In this document: positions 57,685 to 64,000 of the stretch, piece by piece | Layout of the letters: every line of letters starts with the position of its first letter | Numbering within the stretch: the first letter of the stretch is position 1 | Assembly (NCBI RefSeq): GCF_016734815.1 | Contig: NZ_JAERQF010000014.1 | Coordinates: forward strand, 1 to 64,000 | Reading direction: 5' to 3' | Source: Hymenobacter rubidus | GTDB lineage: Bacteria; Bacteroidota; Bacteroidia; Cytophagales; Hymenobacteraceae | Length of the DNA: 64,000 nt | Translations under genes and position numbers: made by a program | Notes under the pieces: model-generated | Seen by the model: the letters and a program-made list of their open reading frames with translations, nothing else | Database searches by the model: none | Told to the model about the DNA's origin: nothing

Positions 57685-58452
57685 ATGGCCCCCATTCAAA
57701 CCCTGATTGTGGACGATGAGCCGCTGGCCCGCCGGCGCATTGCCCAGCTGCTGGCCAGCCAGCCGGGCTTTGTCATCGCGGGCGAGTGCGGCACCGGGGC
57801 CGAGGCGGTGGCCGCGCTCTCGCACGGACCGGCCGTGGATTTGGTATTTCTGGACGTGCAGATGCCCGATTGCAACGGCCTGCAGGTGTTGCAGCAACTA
57901 CCGGCCCGGCCGCGGCCGTTGGTGGTGTTCGTGACAGCCTACGACCGGTATACCTTGCAAGCCTTTGAGGCCCACGCCGTGGATTACCTGCTCAAGCCCC
58001 TGGACCCTGACCGTTTCGCGCGCTGCCTGCTCTACGTGCAGCAGCGGGTCGGGCAGGTGGCCGCGCCGGGCTGGGAGGCGGTGGTGCAGGCGCTGCCCGC
58101 CCCGCCGGTGCCGTATGCGTCGCAGCTGCTGGTGAAACAACCCGGACGTTTCTACTTCGTGCCCGTCGAGCAGGTGCTGTACCTCGAAGCCACCGGCAAC
58201 TACGTCACGGTGCACGCGTCCGGTGAAACCCACCTGGTGCGCGCCACGCTCACCCAGCTGGCCAGCCAGCTCGACCCGGCCCGCTTCCTGCGCATCCACC
58301 GCTCGCTGATTGTGCACACCACCCACATCAAAGAGCTGCGGCCCTGGACGCACGGCGAGTACTTGCTCACGCTGCACGATGGCACGCACCTGACCTCTTC
58401 GCGCAGCTGCAACGAGGGCATTCAGCAGTTTCTGCGGCAATTTGTCTCTTAA
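57685..58452 (+). CDS. LytTR-family response regulator
   Basis: The 255-residue regulator has a receiver domain (LIVDDEPLARRRIAQLL; phosphorylated Asp in VFLDVQMPDCNGLQVL; Lys in YLLKPLDPDRF) and a C-terminal LytTR DNA-binding domain (VEQVLYLEATGNYVTVHAS; FLRIHRSLIVHTTHIKEL). It is cotranscribed with the LytS-type kinase upstream (9-base gap), its expected partner. Target genes are unknown. Confidence 0.93.
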   Translation: MAPIQTLIVDDEPLARRRIAQLLASQPGFVIAGECGTGAEAVAALSHGPAVDLVFLDVQMPDCNGLQVLQQLPARPRPLVVFVTAYDRYTLQAFEAHAVDYLLKPLDPDRFARCLLYVQQRVGQVAAPGWEAVVQALPAPPVPYASQLLVKQPGRFYFVPVEQVLYLEATGNYVTVHASGETHLVRATLTQLASQLDPARFLRIHRSLIVHTTHIKELRPWTHGEYLLTLHDGTHLTSSRSCNEGIQQFLRQFVS

Positions 58453-58606
58453 GTACAGCTATTGGCTGGGTCAACTGCTTAAGGAATATTGCCACTCGTC
58501 CCGCTAAAAGGCCACTTCGTCACGGTGGATAAACACTGCTTACTTATCGGCCGTATGAGCGGGTGTCGGGCCGCATTCGTGGCGCAGCCATGTTTTGCCA
58601 GCTTAT

Positions 58607-59182
58607 ATGCCCCAAACTACTACTACGCTACCTAGCCCTGTGGCTTTACTCCCGGCCCCGGCCGAGCAAGAGCTGGTGCAGCGCCTGCTGGCCCGGGACG
58701 AGCGCGCTCTGGGGCAGTTGTACGAGCAGTACGCCCGGAATCTGTTCACCGTTATTCTGCGGGTGGTGCAGGACGAGGCGATGGCCCAGGACGTGCTGCA
58801 GGAAGGCTTGCTCAAGGTCTGGCTCAGCATTGGCAGCTACGAGGCCACGCGGGGCCGCCTGTTTACCTGGATGGTGCGCGTGTGCTGCAACCAGGCCATT
58901 GATGCCCTGCGCAGTCCGCGCCAACGCTTTCACCGCCGCAATCCGTCGCTGGAGGCTGCTGGAGCACACTATAGCCCGGCTCCCACGGCCTTTTATCCCG
59001 AGCATATTGGCGTGCGCGAGCTCATCGTGCAACTAAAGCCCCGGCAGCGGGAAGTCATGGACCTGCTCTATTTCGGCGGCTGCACCCAGGCCGAGACGGC
59101 CGAGCAGCTAGCCATTCCGCTGGCCACCGTGAAAACCCGGGCGCGCGCCGCTTTGGTCGTGCTCTCCCGCATGGCCCGCTAG
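58607..59182 (+). CDS. ECF-type RNA polymerase sigma factor
   Basis: The 191-residue protein contains sigma region 2 (LGQLYEQYARNLFTVILRVV, then AQDVLQEGLLKVW and FTWMVRVCCNQAIDALRS) and region 4 (LKPRQREVMDLLYFGGCTQA and PLATVKTRARAAL). It is an ECF sigma factor; no anti-sigma gene follows, and the next gene is a cytochrome c lipoprotein 76 bases away. The ATG at 58607 is used; a TTG at 58595 is an alternative. Confidence 0.88.
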   Translation: MPQTTTTLPSPVALLPAPAEQELVQRLLARDERALGQLYEQYARNLFTVILRVVQDEAMAQDVLQEGLLKVWLSIGSYEATRGRLFTWMVRVCCNQAIDALRSPRQRFHRRNPSLEAAGAHYSPAPTAFYPEHIGVRELIVQLKPRQREVMDLLYFGGCTQAETAEQLAIPLATVKTRARAALVVLSRMAR

Positions 59183-59258
59183 TGGCAGCGCCTACCTAAG
59201 CAGCATCTTCTCAATTAACCTGTTTCATCTCTCATTTTTTACTTTACCTCCTGAACTG

Positions 59259-60860
59259 ATGGCCAACCTGCACCACTTCCGAGTGCCCGCCCTTCTTGTT
59301 TCGGGCCTTGCCGTGGTGGCGGCCGCCGCCTGCCAAGGTGGTTCCGACACGAAGACAAGTACTGAAACTTCCACCACCCAAGCGGCGATGGATTCCGCCG
59401 GTACCGGCGCCACGCCGGTCGCACTGCGCACCGGCAACGCTGAAGCCGGCCGCGACGTGTACCGCAACGAAACTTTCGGCGACGAAGGCTTCTGGACCGA
59501 TGCCGTGCGTATGCCCCAGGGCATGAAAGCTGCCAAGCTCACGGTGCTCGATGCGTTGAAAGCCGGGGTGAGCTTTGACGTGGACGCGATGCCGGCCGAC
59601 CTGAAAGCGGCCTTCGCCAGCGAACTGAAAACCGACCATTCGCCCGCCAAAGCGCCCAAGCTCAACGACCCCGCCACGCTGGATGCGCTGGTAAAGGCCA
59701 ACGCCGTCATCGGAATGGTGCCCAAGGGCGGCAAAGTGGGCGTGACCTGCGCCCTGTGCCACGCCATCACCGATAAGTCGATGTACGAGCTGACGGGCAA
59801 AGGCACGATTGGCAAGCGCATCGACGGCCCCACGCCGCACGGCCTGAACGTGGGCAAGCTGCTGGCCACGGCCGCCAACTCCCGCGCCCTGTTTCCCACC
59901 TTGCAGCTGCAGCAGCCCGACGGCAGCACCATCGGCCGCGCCCCGAAGGGCCTGACGGCCAAATCGACCGAAGCCGAGGTGGATGCCTACTTAAGTAACC
60001 CGAAGTTCTACCCCGTGGGCACCTTCGACGACTCGCCCGACGGTAACGGCAATTCCGTGCACATCACGCCCTTCTTCCGGCAGGATTTGGCCGCGCCCTA
60101 CGGCTCGTCGGGCCAGAACGACCAGCTGGATGACTTCAACAACACGGTCTACACGGCCCTGTTCGACCAGAGCAACCTGCTCTCGCCCGGCGGGCGGCAG
60201 TTCATGCACGCCCTCGGCGCGGCGGGCGGTGACTCCATCGTGGCCGGCTACGCGAAGGTGCTGGCCGCTACGGGCGTCACCGGCTATCCCTTCGTCACGG
60301 CCCACCTGCAGGGCAAGGCCGGCGACCCGCCCACGCCCACCGGCAAGCGCGTGGACGAGCAGAAGCTGCGCGACCTGAACGCCTACGTGTCGAGCCTGCA
60401 AGCGCCCAAGGGCGTGGTGCGCAATGCCGCGCAGGTGGCCAGCGGCCGGGCGCTGTTCATTGCGCAAAACTGTACGGCCTGCCACAACACCAACCAGGGC
60501 GTGGCTGTCCAGGCCAAGCTGGTGCCGATGAAGGTCATCTGGCCTGGCTACGCGCCCAAGGTGCTGGCCCAGCGGCAGGCCCCGCTCACCCCCATTCAGA
60601 ATGCCCCCGGCACATTTGATGACAAAATGGTGGTAGTGGATGCCAGCCCCGGCGGCGGCATGCGCGGCAACGCGCTGCCCCTGCTGCTGGACCTAGCCCG
60701 CAAGCCCGTGTTTCTGCACGACGATTCCGTGCACAGCCTCGACGAGCTGCTAAATCCCAAGCGGGGCAAAACCGCGCCGCACCCGTTCTACGCCGTAACC
60801 CCGGCCGAGCGTACCGCGCTAGTGGCCTACTTGAATAGCCTGGACACCGACAGCAAGTAA
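59259..60860 (+). CDS. Dihaem cytochrome c lipoprotein
   Basis: The 533-residue protein has a lipoprotein signal (VSGLAVVAAAACQ) and two haem-binding CxxCH motifs, CALCH (Cys164) and CTACH (Cys405, within RALFIAQNCTACH). It is exported and anchored outside the inner membrane. The second domain looks like a cytochrome-c class I fold, the first has a long insertion. An electron-transfer or oxidase-linked role is likely, but no partner enzyme is adjacent. A strong terminator follows at 61005. Confidence 0.88.
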   Translation: MANLHHFRVPALLVSGLAVVAAAACQGGSDTKTSTETSTTQAAMDSAGTGATPVALRTGNAEAGRDVYRNETFGDEGFWTDAVRMPQGMKAAKLTVLDALKAGVSFDVDAMPADLKAAFASELKTDHSPAKAPKLNDPATLDALVKANAVIGMVPKGGKVGVTCALCHAITDKSMYELTGKGTIGKRIDGPTPHGLNVGKLLATAANSRALFPTLQLQQPDGSTIGRAPKGLTAKSTEAEVDAYLSNPKFYPVGTFDDSPDGNGNSVHITPFFRQDLAAPYGSSGQNDQLDDFNNTVYTALFDQSNLLSPGGRQFMHALGAAGGDSIVAGYAKVLAATGVTGYPFVTAHLQGKAGDPPTPTGKRVDEQKLRDLNAYVSSLQAPKGVVRNAAQVASGRALFIAQNCTACHNTNQGVAVQAKLVPMKVIWPGYAPKVLAQRQAPLTPIQNAPGTFDDKMVVVDASPGGGMRGNALPLLLDLARKPVFLHDDSVHSLDELLNPKRGKTAPHPFYAVTPAERTALVAYLNSLDTDSK

Positions 60861-61004
60861 TAAGCTCCTTGCATTAGCTGCGGCGTCCCGCACGGCCTTT
60901 TTATCACCGGGCAGGACAAGCTTAGCCGCGACCTGATTGTCTTTGTCACTAACAGAGAAGTACGCTGTGCCCAGAATAGCTAAGCGAGTGCGTAATTGAA
61001 AACG

Positions 61005-61037
61005 AAAGCCCCGGCCCCGATAAAGGGCCGGGGCTTT
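61005..61037. terminator. Bidirectional intrinsic terminator
   Basis: AAAGCCCCGGCCC (61005-61017) pairs perfectly with GGGCCGGGGCTTT (61025-61037) around a 7-base loop. It closes the cytochrome gene (plus) and the convergent hydrolase gene at 61092-62024 (minus). Confidence 0.9.
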
Positions 61038-61091
61038 ATTGTGCCTGGGAACCCGGGCAGCCATCGTGCTTACGTCGGGATTCTCGCCGGG

Positions 61092-62024
61092 CTAACGCCC
61101 CCGCTTTCCCCGCGACGAGAGCAGCCAAAGGCCACCGGCTAGCAGCGCCAGTGCGGCGGCCACGACGGCCGCTTTCGGCAAAGTCGGTGCCGCCGCTTCT
61201 GATTTTGACAAAGCAATGGATTCATCGGTGAAGGGCTGGCGGCTGGTGGCGGCCAGAATCAGGCGCGTGGCTTCGGCGGGCTGGTCCCACTGCGGGAAGT
61301 GGCCACAGTGCTCAAACCAGTACAGGCGCGCATCCGGGAACTTCGCCAGCGCCAGCGTCGACTGGCTCGGAAGGCACACCCGGTCCTGCCGGCCCCAGCC
61401 AATGACCAGCGGCCCGGGGATGCTGCCCTTGGGCGCGGGCTGCTGCACCTCGCCGTGCGCCAGCTGGTCGAGCAATTCGTCAAAGGCGGGCGAGTGGGCG
61501 AAGGTGTACATCTCGTCGATGGCCTGCTGCGAATCTACGGCCCAGGGGCGGGCCGAAAACTGCGGGAGCAACACCGTGCGGCCCACCGCCGAGCCGGCCA
61601 GGGCGGGCATCACCGGCTGCAGGGCCTTCACCAGCTTTACCGACAGGTCCACAGAGTGGTAGAAAAAAGGAATCTGCCAGCCCTGCCAAAATCCGCCCGG
61701 GTCCAGCGAAACCACGGCACCGAGTACACCGCCGCGCCGGGCCAGCTCCAGCACCAGCCGCGCGCCCATCGAACTGCCCACGGCATCAATCCCGAGCAGG
61801 TCATGTTGAGTGAGAAAGGACGTCACCGCGTCGGCCAAGGTGGCGATGGAGTTTTCGCCGGTCATCTTGGGCGTTTCGCCGTGGCCGGGCAAGTCCACGG
61901 CGATGACGTCACGCTCGGCGGCCAGCGCGTCGATGATGGTATTCCAGGACCGCCAACTGCCGCCGATGCCATGGACTAGTAACAGGGGGCGGCCGGTGCC
62001 GCGGCGGACAAAATGCAAATCCAT
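61092..62024 (-). CDS. Alpha/beta hydrolase with C-terminal membrane anchor
   Basis: The 310-residue protein starts at MDLHFVRRGTGRPLLLVHGI. The alpha/beta-hydrolase triad is visible: nucleophile elbow VGSSMGARL (Ser), GWGRQDRV (Asp) and EHCGHFPQWDQP (His). The last 30 residues form a transmembrane helix with a basic end (VVAAALALLAGGLWLLSSRG). Substrate unknown. A longer frame reaching 62138 contains no family sequence before this ATG. Confidence 0.88.
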   Translation of the reverse strand: MDLHFVRRGTGRPLLLVHGIGGSWRSWNTIIDALAAERDVIAVDLPGHGETPKMTGENSIATLADAVTSFLTQHDLLGIDAVGSSMGARLVLELARRGGVLGAVVSLDPGGFWQGWQIPFFYHSVDLSVKLVKALQPVMPALAGSAVGRTVLLPQFSARPWAVDSQQAIDEMYTFAHSPAFDELLDQLAHGEVQQPAPKGSIPGPLVIGWGRQDRVCLPSQSTLALAKFPDARLYWFEHCGHFPQWDQPAEATRLILAATSRQPFTDESIALSKSEAAAPTLPKAAVVAAALALLAGGLWLLSSRGKRGR

Positions 62025-62312
62025 AAACGGAAGAATGAAAACGGGTGAAAAAGAACGTACAGCCCTGTAACAGCCGACCTCCCGAAACGGCTGAACGAAG
62101 CAGGCCCAAAAACGAAATACTGCCCCTAAGGCCCGCAAGCTGCAGGTTGACGCTCTGGCCTTTCAATGGCCCGTCAGCCTAGCCTTTCCGGACGGTTGGG
62201 AGTACAAACAACCGATTCGAGAGACTTGGCTGCGGGTTCTGCAACCGCCACAGTGGATTTTGTAGGGTGGATTTTGTGGCCTGAATGCTAATCATTGATA
62301 GCGGGCATTAGG

Positions 62313-63113
62313 CTACCCCACCAGATGAATGCGGTTTTTCAATTCGTCCTTGGATGAACGGCTGACGGGCACGTAGTCCTCGCCGAGCAAAACGCTACTC
62401 TCCTCATAAGCCTGTACACGGTCCAGATTCACGATATAGGAGCGGTGGGTTTTAAAGAATTGGTCAGGCAGCTTCTGCTCCAGCTCTTTCATCGTGGAAT
62501 CGAACACGAACTTTTCCCGCACCGTGTGCATCCGCACGAAATTCTGCAGGGCTTCGAAATAGAGAATATCGGCGAGCAGCACCTTAACGTGGCCGGAGCC
62601 CTTGCGCACAAACAGGTAGTCCTTGAACTTGGGACAGCGCTCGGCCGCTCCCAATACCTCCGTGTCGGCGGCATTGGCGTTGTCTAGGACGGGGCCGGTG
62701 GGGCCGGCCTGATAGGCATTGTAAAGGGCCAGCTCGACCTGCACCCGCAGCGAATCATCGGTGAAGGGCTTGACCAAGTAGCCGTAGGGCTGGGCCAGCT
62801 TGGCGCGGTTCAAGGTGTCGGCGTCGGAGCGTGCCGTAAGGAACACCACTGGTACAGCAAACTGCCGGCGAATGAGCAGGGCGGCCGCGATGCCGTCGCA
62901 GTCGCCGGCAATGTTGATATCCATCAGCACCAGCTCCACGGGCTGCGTGGCCAGCACGCGCAGGGCCTCATCGCTGTTGTCGACGGGTTCGAGTGGGGTG
63001 TGCCCCAGCCGAACCAGCGTGCGTTCTATCTCGGCGGCAATAAGCAATTCATCTTCAACTATGAGAATGGTAGACATAGGGTGGGATAAAGGACACGACG
63101 CAAGGCTCGTCAT
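62313..63113 (-). CDS. LytTR-family response regulator
   Basis: The receiver domain reads STILIVEDELLIAAEIERTL with phospho-Asp in LVLMDINIAGDCDG and Lys in YLVKPFTDDSL; the C-terminal LytTR domain includes DILYFEALQNFVRMHT and FFKTHRSYIVNLDRVQAYE. The ATG at 63113 overlaps the stop of the kinase gene (ATGA), favouring coupled translation; the ATG at 63077 would give the more usual MSTILIVEDE start. Either way it is the partner of the upstream HisKA_2 kinase. Confidence 0.92.
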   Translation of the reverse strand: MTSLASCPLSHPMSTILIVEDELLIAAEIERTLVRLGHTPLEPVDNSDEALRVLATQPVELVLMDINIAGDCDGIAAALLIRRQFAVPVVFLTARSDADTLNRAKLAQPYGYLVKPFTDDSLRVQVELALYNAYQAGPTGPVLDNANAADTEVLGAAERCPKFKDYLFVRKGSGHVKVLLADILYFEALQNFVRMHTVREKFVFDSTMKELEQKLPDQFFKTHRSYIVNLDRVQAYEESSVLLGEDYVPVSRSSKDELKNRIHLVG

Positions 63114-64000
63114 TCACGAGTAACCTCCATGCGTGTGCCCGTGGGAAAGGAACGGGTCACCGACAGCTTCGCTTTCAGCTGTTTGGTGAGCGTGCGGACC
63201 AGCTGCATGCCCAGGGAATGGGCCTTCGCCGGCGCGTCCTCGGCCGGCATTCCGGCCCCGTCATCGACGATAACGAGCTGAAAGCCGGTGGGGCGGCTGG
63301 CGAAGGAAACGTGCAGGTGGCCCTCGGGAAGGCCCCGAAAAGCGTGCTTGTACGCATTGGTCACCAATTCGTTCACCACCAAGCCCAGCGTGCTGGCCTC
63401 TTTGGGGCTCATGATTACCGGAGCCAAGTCCGAACTCAGCTGGATGGTTTGCTCGGGCGTAGTAAGCGCCGTTTTCAGAGAATCAAGCAGTTCGCGCAGA
63501 TACTGGTCCATGCGTACTTCGGCCAGATTATCGGCTTGATACAAGAATTCATGCACCAAAGCCATGCTCTGAATTCTTACCCGGCTGGCATCCAGCGCGG
63601 CCACCAACGCGGGTTCGGGCAGGGTGGCGGCCTGCCAGCCAAGCAGGCCGCTCACCAGTTGCAGGTTGTTTTTCACCCGGTGGTGAATTTCCTGCAGCAG
63701 CACCTCCTTTTCGGCTACGGACCGGCAGTTAGCCTGATTGGCCACGGCCAGCAGGGCTTTTTGCCGCCGCAGCCGCCAGTACAGCCACGCTCCTACCCCG
63801 ATAGTCGTCGTCAGCCCGCCCAGCAGCAGCCAGAGCGAATGCAGCTGGGCCCGCTGGCTGCGCTGCTCGAACTCGGCGGCCCGCTTCTGCTCAGTGAGCA
63901 GCTTCACGTCGTAACGCACCTGCAGCTGGGCCAGGGCCTGCGCCTTGTCGCCGTTGAAGAGGGAGTCACGCAGGTTCTGGGCCCGGTTGTCAAGGTCGAA
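63110..64000 (-). CDS. HisKA_2-type sensor histidine kinase (5' end outside window)
   Basis: Visible are 296 residues: a helical repeat end (LFNGDKAQALAQLQVRYDVK), one membrane helix (LHSLWLLLGGLTTTIGVGAW), the HisKA_2 dimer/phosphoacceptor (LLQEIHHRVKNNLQLVSGLL) and an ATPase domain (LGLVVNELVTNAYKHAF; VDDGAGMP; SLGMQLVRTLTKQL). The frame is open to the window edge, so the N-terminus, probably TPR repeats, is missing. Its stop overlaps the response regulator start by ATGA. Confidence 0.9.
   Translation of the reverse strand, partial: FDLDNRAQNLRDSLFNGDKAQALAQLQVRYDVKLLTEQKRAAEFEQRSQRAQLHSLWLLLGGLTTTIGVGAWLYWRLRRQKALLAVANQANCRSVAEKEVLLQEIHHRVKNNLQLVSGLLGWQAATLPEPALVAALDASRVRIQSMALVHEFLYQADNLAEVRMDQYLRELLDSLKTALTTPEQTIQLSSDLAPVIMSPKEASTLGLVVNELVTNAYKHAFRGLPEGHLHVSFASRPTGFQLVIVDDGAGMPAEDAPAKAHSLGMQLVRTLTKQLKAKLSVTRSFPTGTRMEVTRE

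Noticed and set aside
62240..62280. Short direct repeat (GTGGATTTTGT twice)
   Set aside because: Only two short copies; no clear functional meaning.
1..64000. CRISPR arrays, rRNA and tRNA genes, complete insertion sequences
   Set aside because: No regularly spaced repeats beyond the iterons, no rRNA or tRNA-like sequence recognised by eye, and no transposase gene found.

Overview
The window looks like a stretch of a Hymenobacter-like bacterium (Bacteroidota, Cytophagales), most likely a large conjugative plasmid or a plasmid-derived element. The reasons are a GC-rich coding style, a CTnDOT-type (TraE to TraN) Bacteroidota conjugation operon, LytTR/LytS-type two-component genes, PAS-rich sensors, TAnnTTTG-like -7 elements, and a Rep_3-type initiator beside a classic iteron origin. 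The genus is inferred from style; no rRNA or tRNA gene is present to confirm it.

Layout. 1-3434: signalling genes and relics (a response regulator cut by the window edge, a PAP2 phosphatase, three two-component fragments, and a PAS sensor that lost its kinase end at a 38-bp terminal inverted repeat). 3605-5450: replication module, with a terminator, the rep gene on the minus strand, five helically phased iterons next to it, and four more iterons in the opposite direction. 5852-10954: plus-strand block of small plasmid-type genes of unknown function, then a type IA topoisomerase and a small overlapping gene. 10943-31419: defence island. It holds a DUF262 (type IV restriction) remnant, an OLD-like ATPase/TOPRIM gene, a complete type I BREX operon (brxA-brxB-brxC-pglX-pglZ-brxL, minus strand), and, divergent from it, a short-Argonaute system of the SPARDA kind (DUF4365/DREN-APAZ plus inactive short pAgo). 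A GNAT acetyltransferase translationally overlaps a tyrosine recombinase. 31747-40264: two very long, overlapping, out-of-register reading frames that together encode a cold-shock-like domain, an internal tandem repeat, a DEDDh exonuclease, a RecQ helicase (split across the two frames) and a UvrD-type helicase. 40732-45938: an adenine methyltransferase, a Fic protein with VbhA-like small partners, and a DUF6922/AbiEii nucleotidyltransferase toxin pair. 45953-56162: tra operon on the minus strand (traE, F, G, a lipoprotein, two TraI-like paralogues, J, K, M, N). 56623-64000: ordinary regulatory and metabolic genes (LytS/LytTR pair, ECF sigma factor, dihaem cytochrome c lipoprotein, alpha/beta hydrolase, another LytTR regulator with a HisKA_2 kinase cut by the window edge).

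How it fits together. Replication (rep, iterons, topoisomerase) and transfer (tra) bracket about 30 kb of anti-invader functions: BREX marks self DNA and blocks phage, the short Argonaute pair is expected to trigger DNA degradation on sensing invading nucleic acid, and the helicase-nuclease giant is a plausible further DNA-processing defence. No relaxase, coupling protein or partition genes lie in this window, so transfer must be completed by genes outside it. The most unusual observations are a shared basic C-terminal tail on the Fic and AbiEii toxins next to the type IV secretion operon, the split DnaQ-RecQ-UvrD giant with a 103-residue tandem duplication, and the AT-rich mosaic segment inside pglX.
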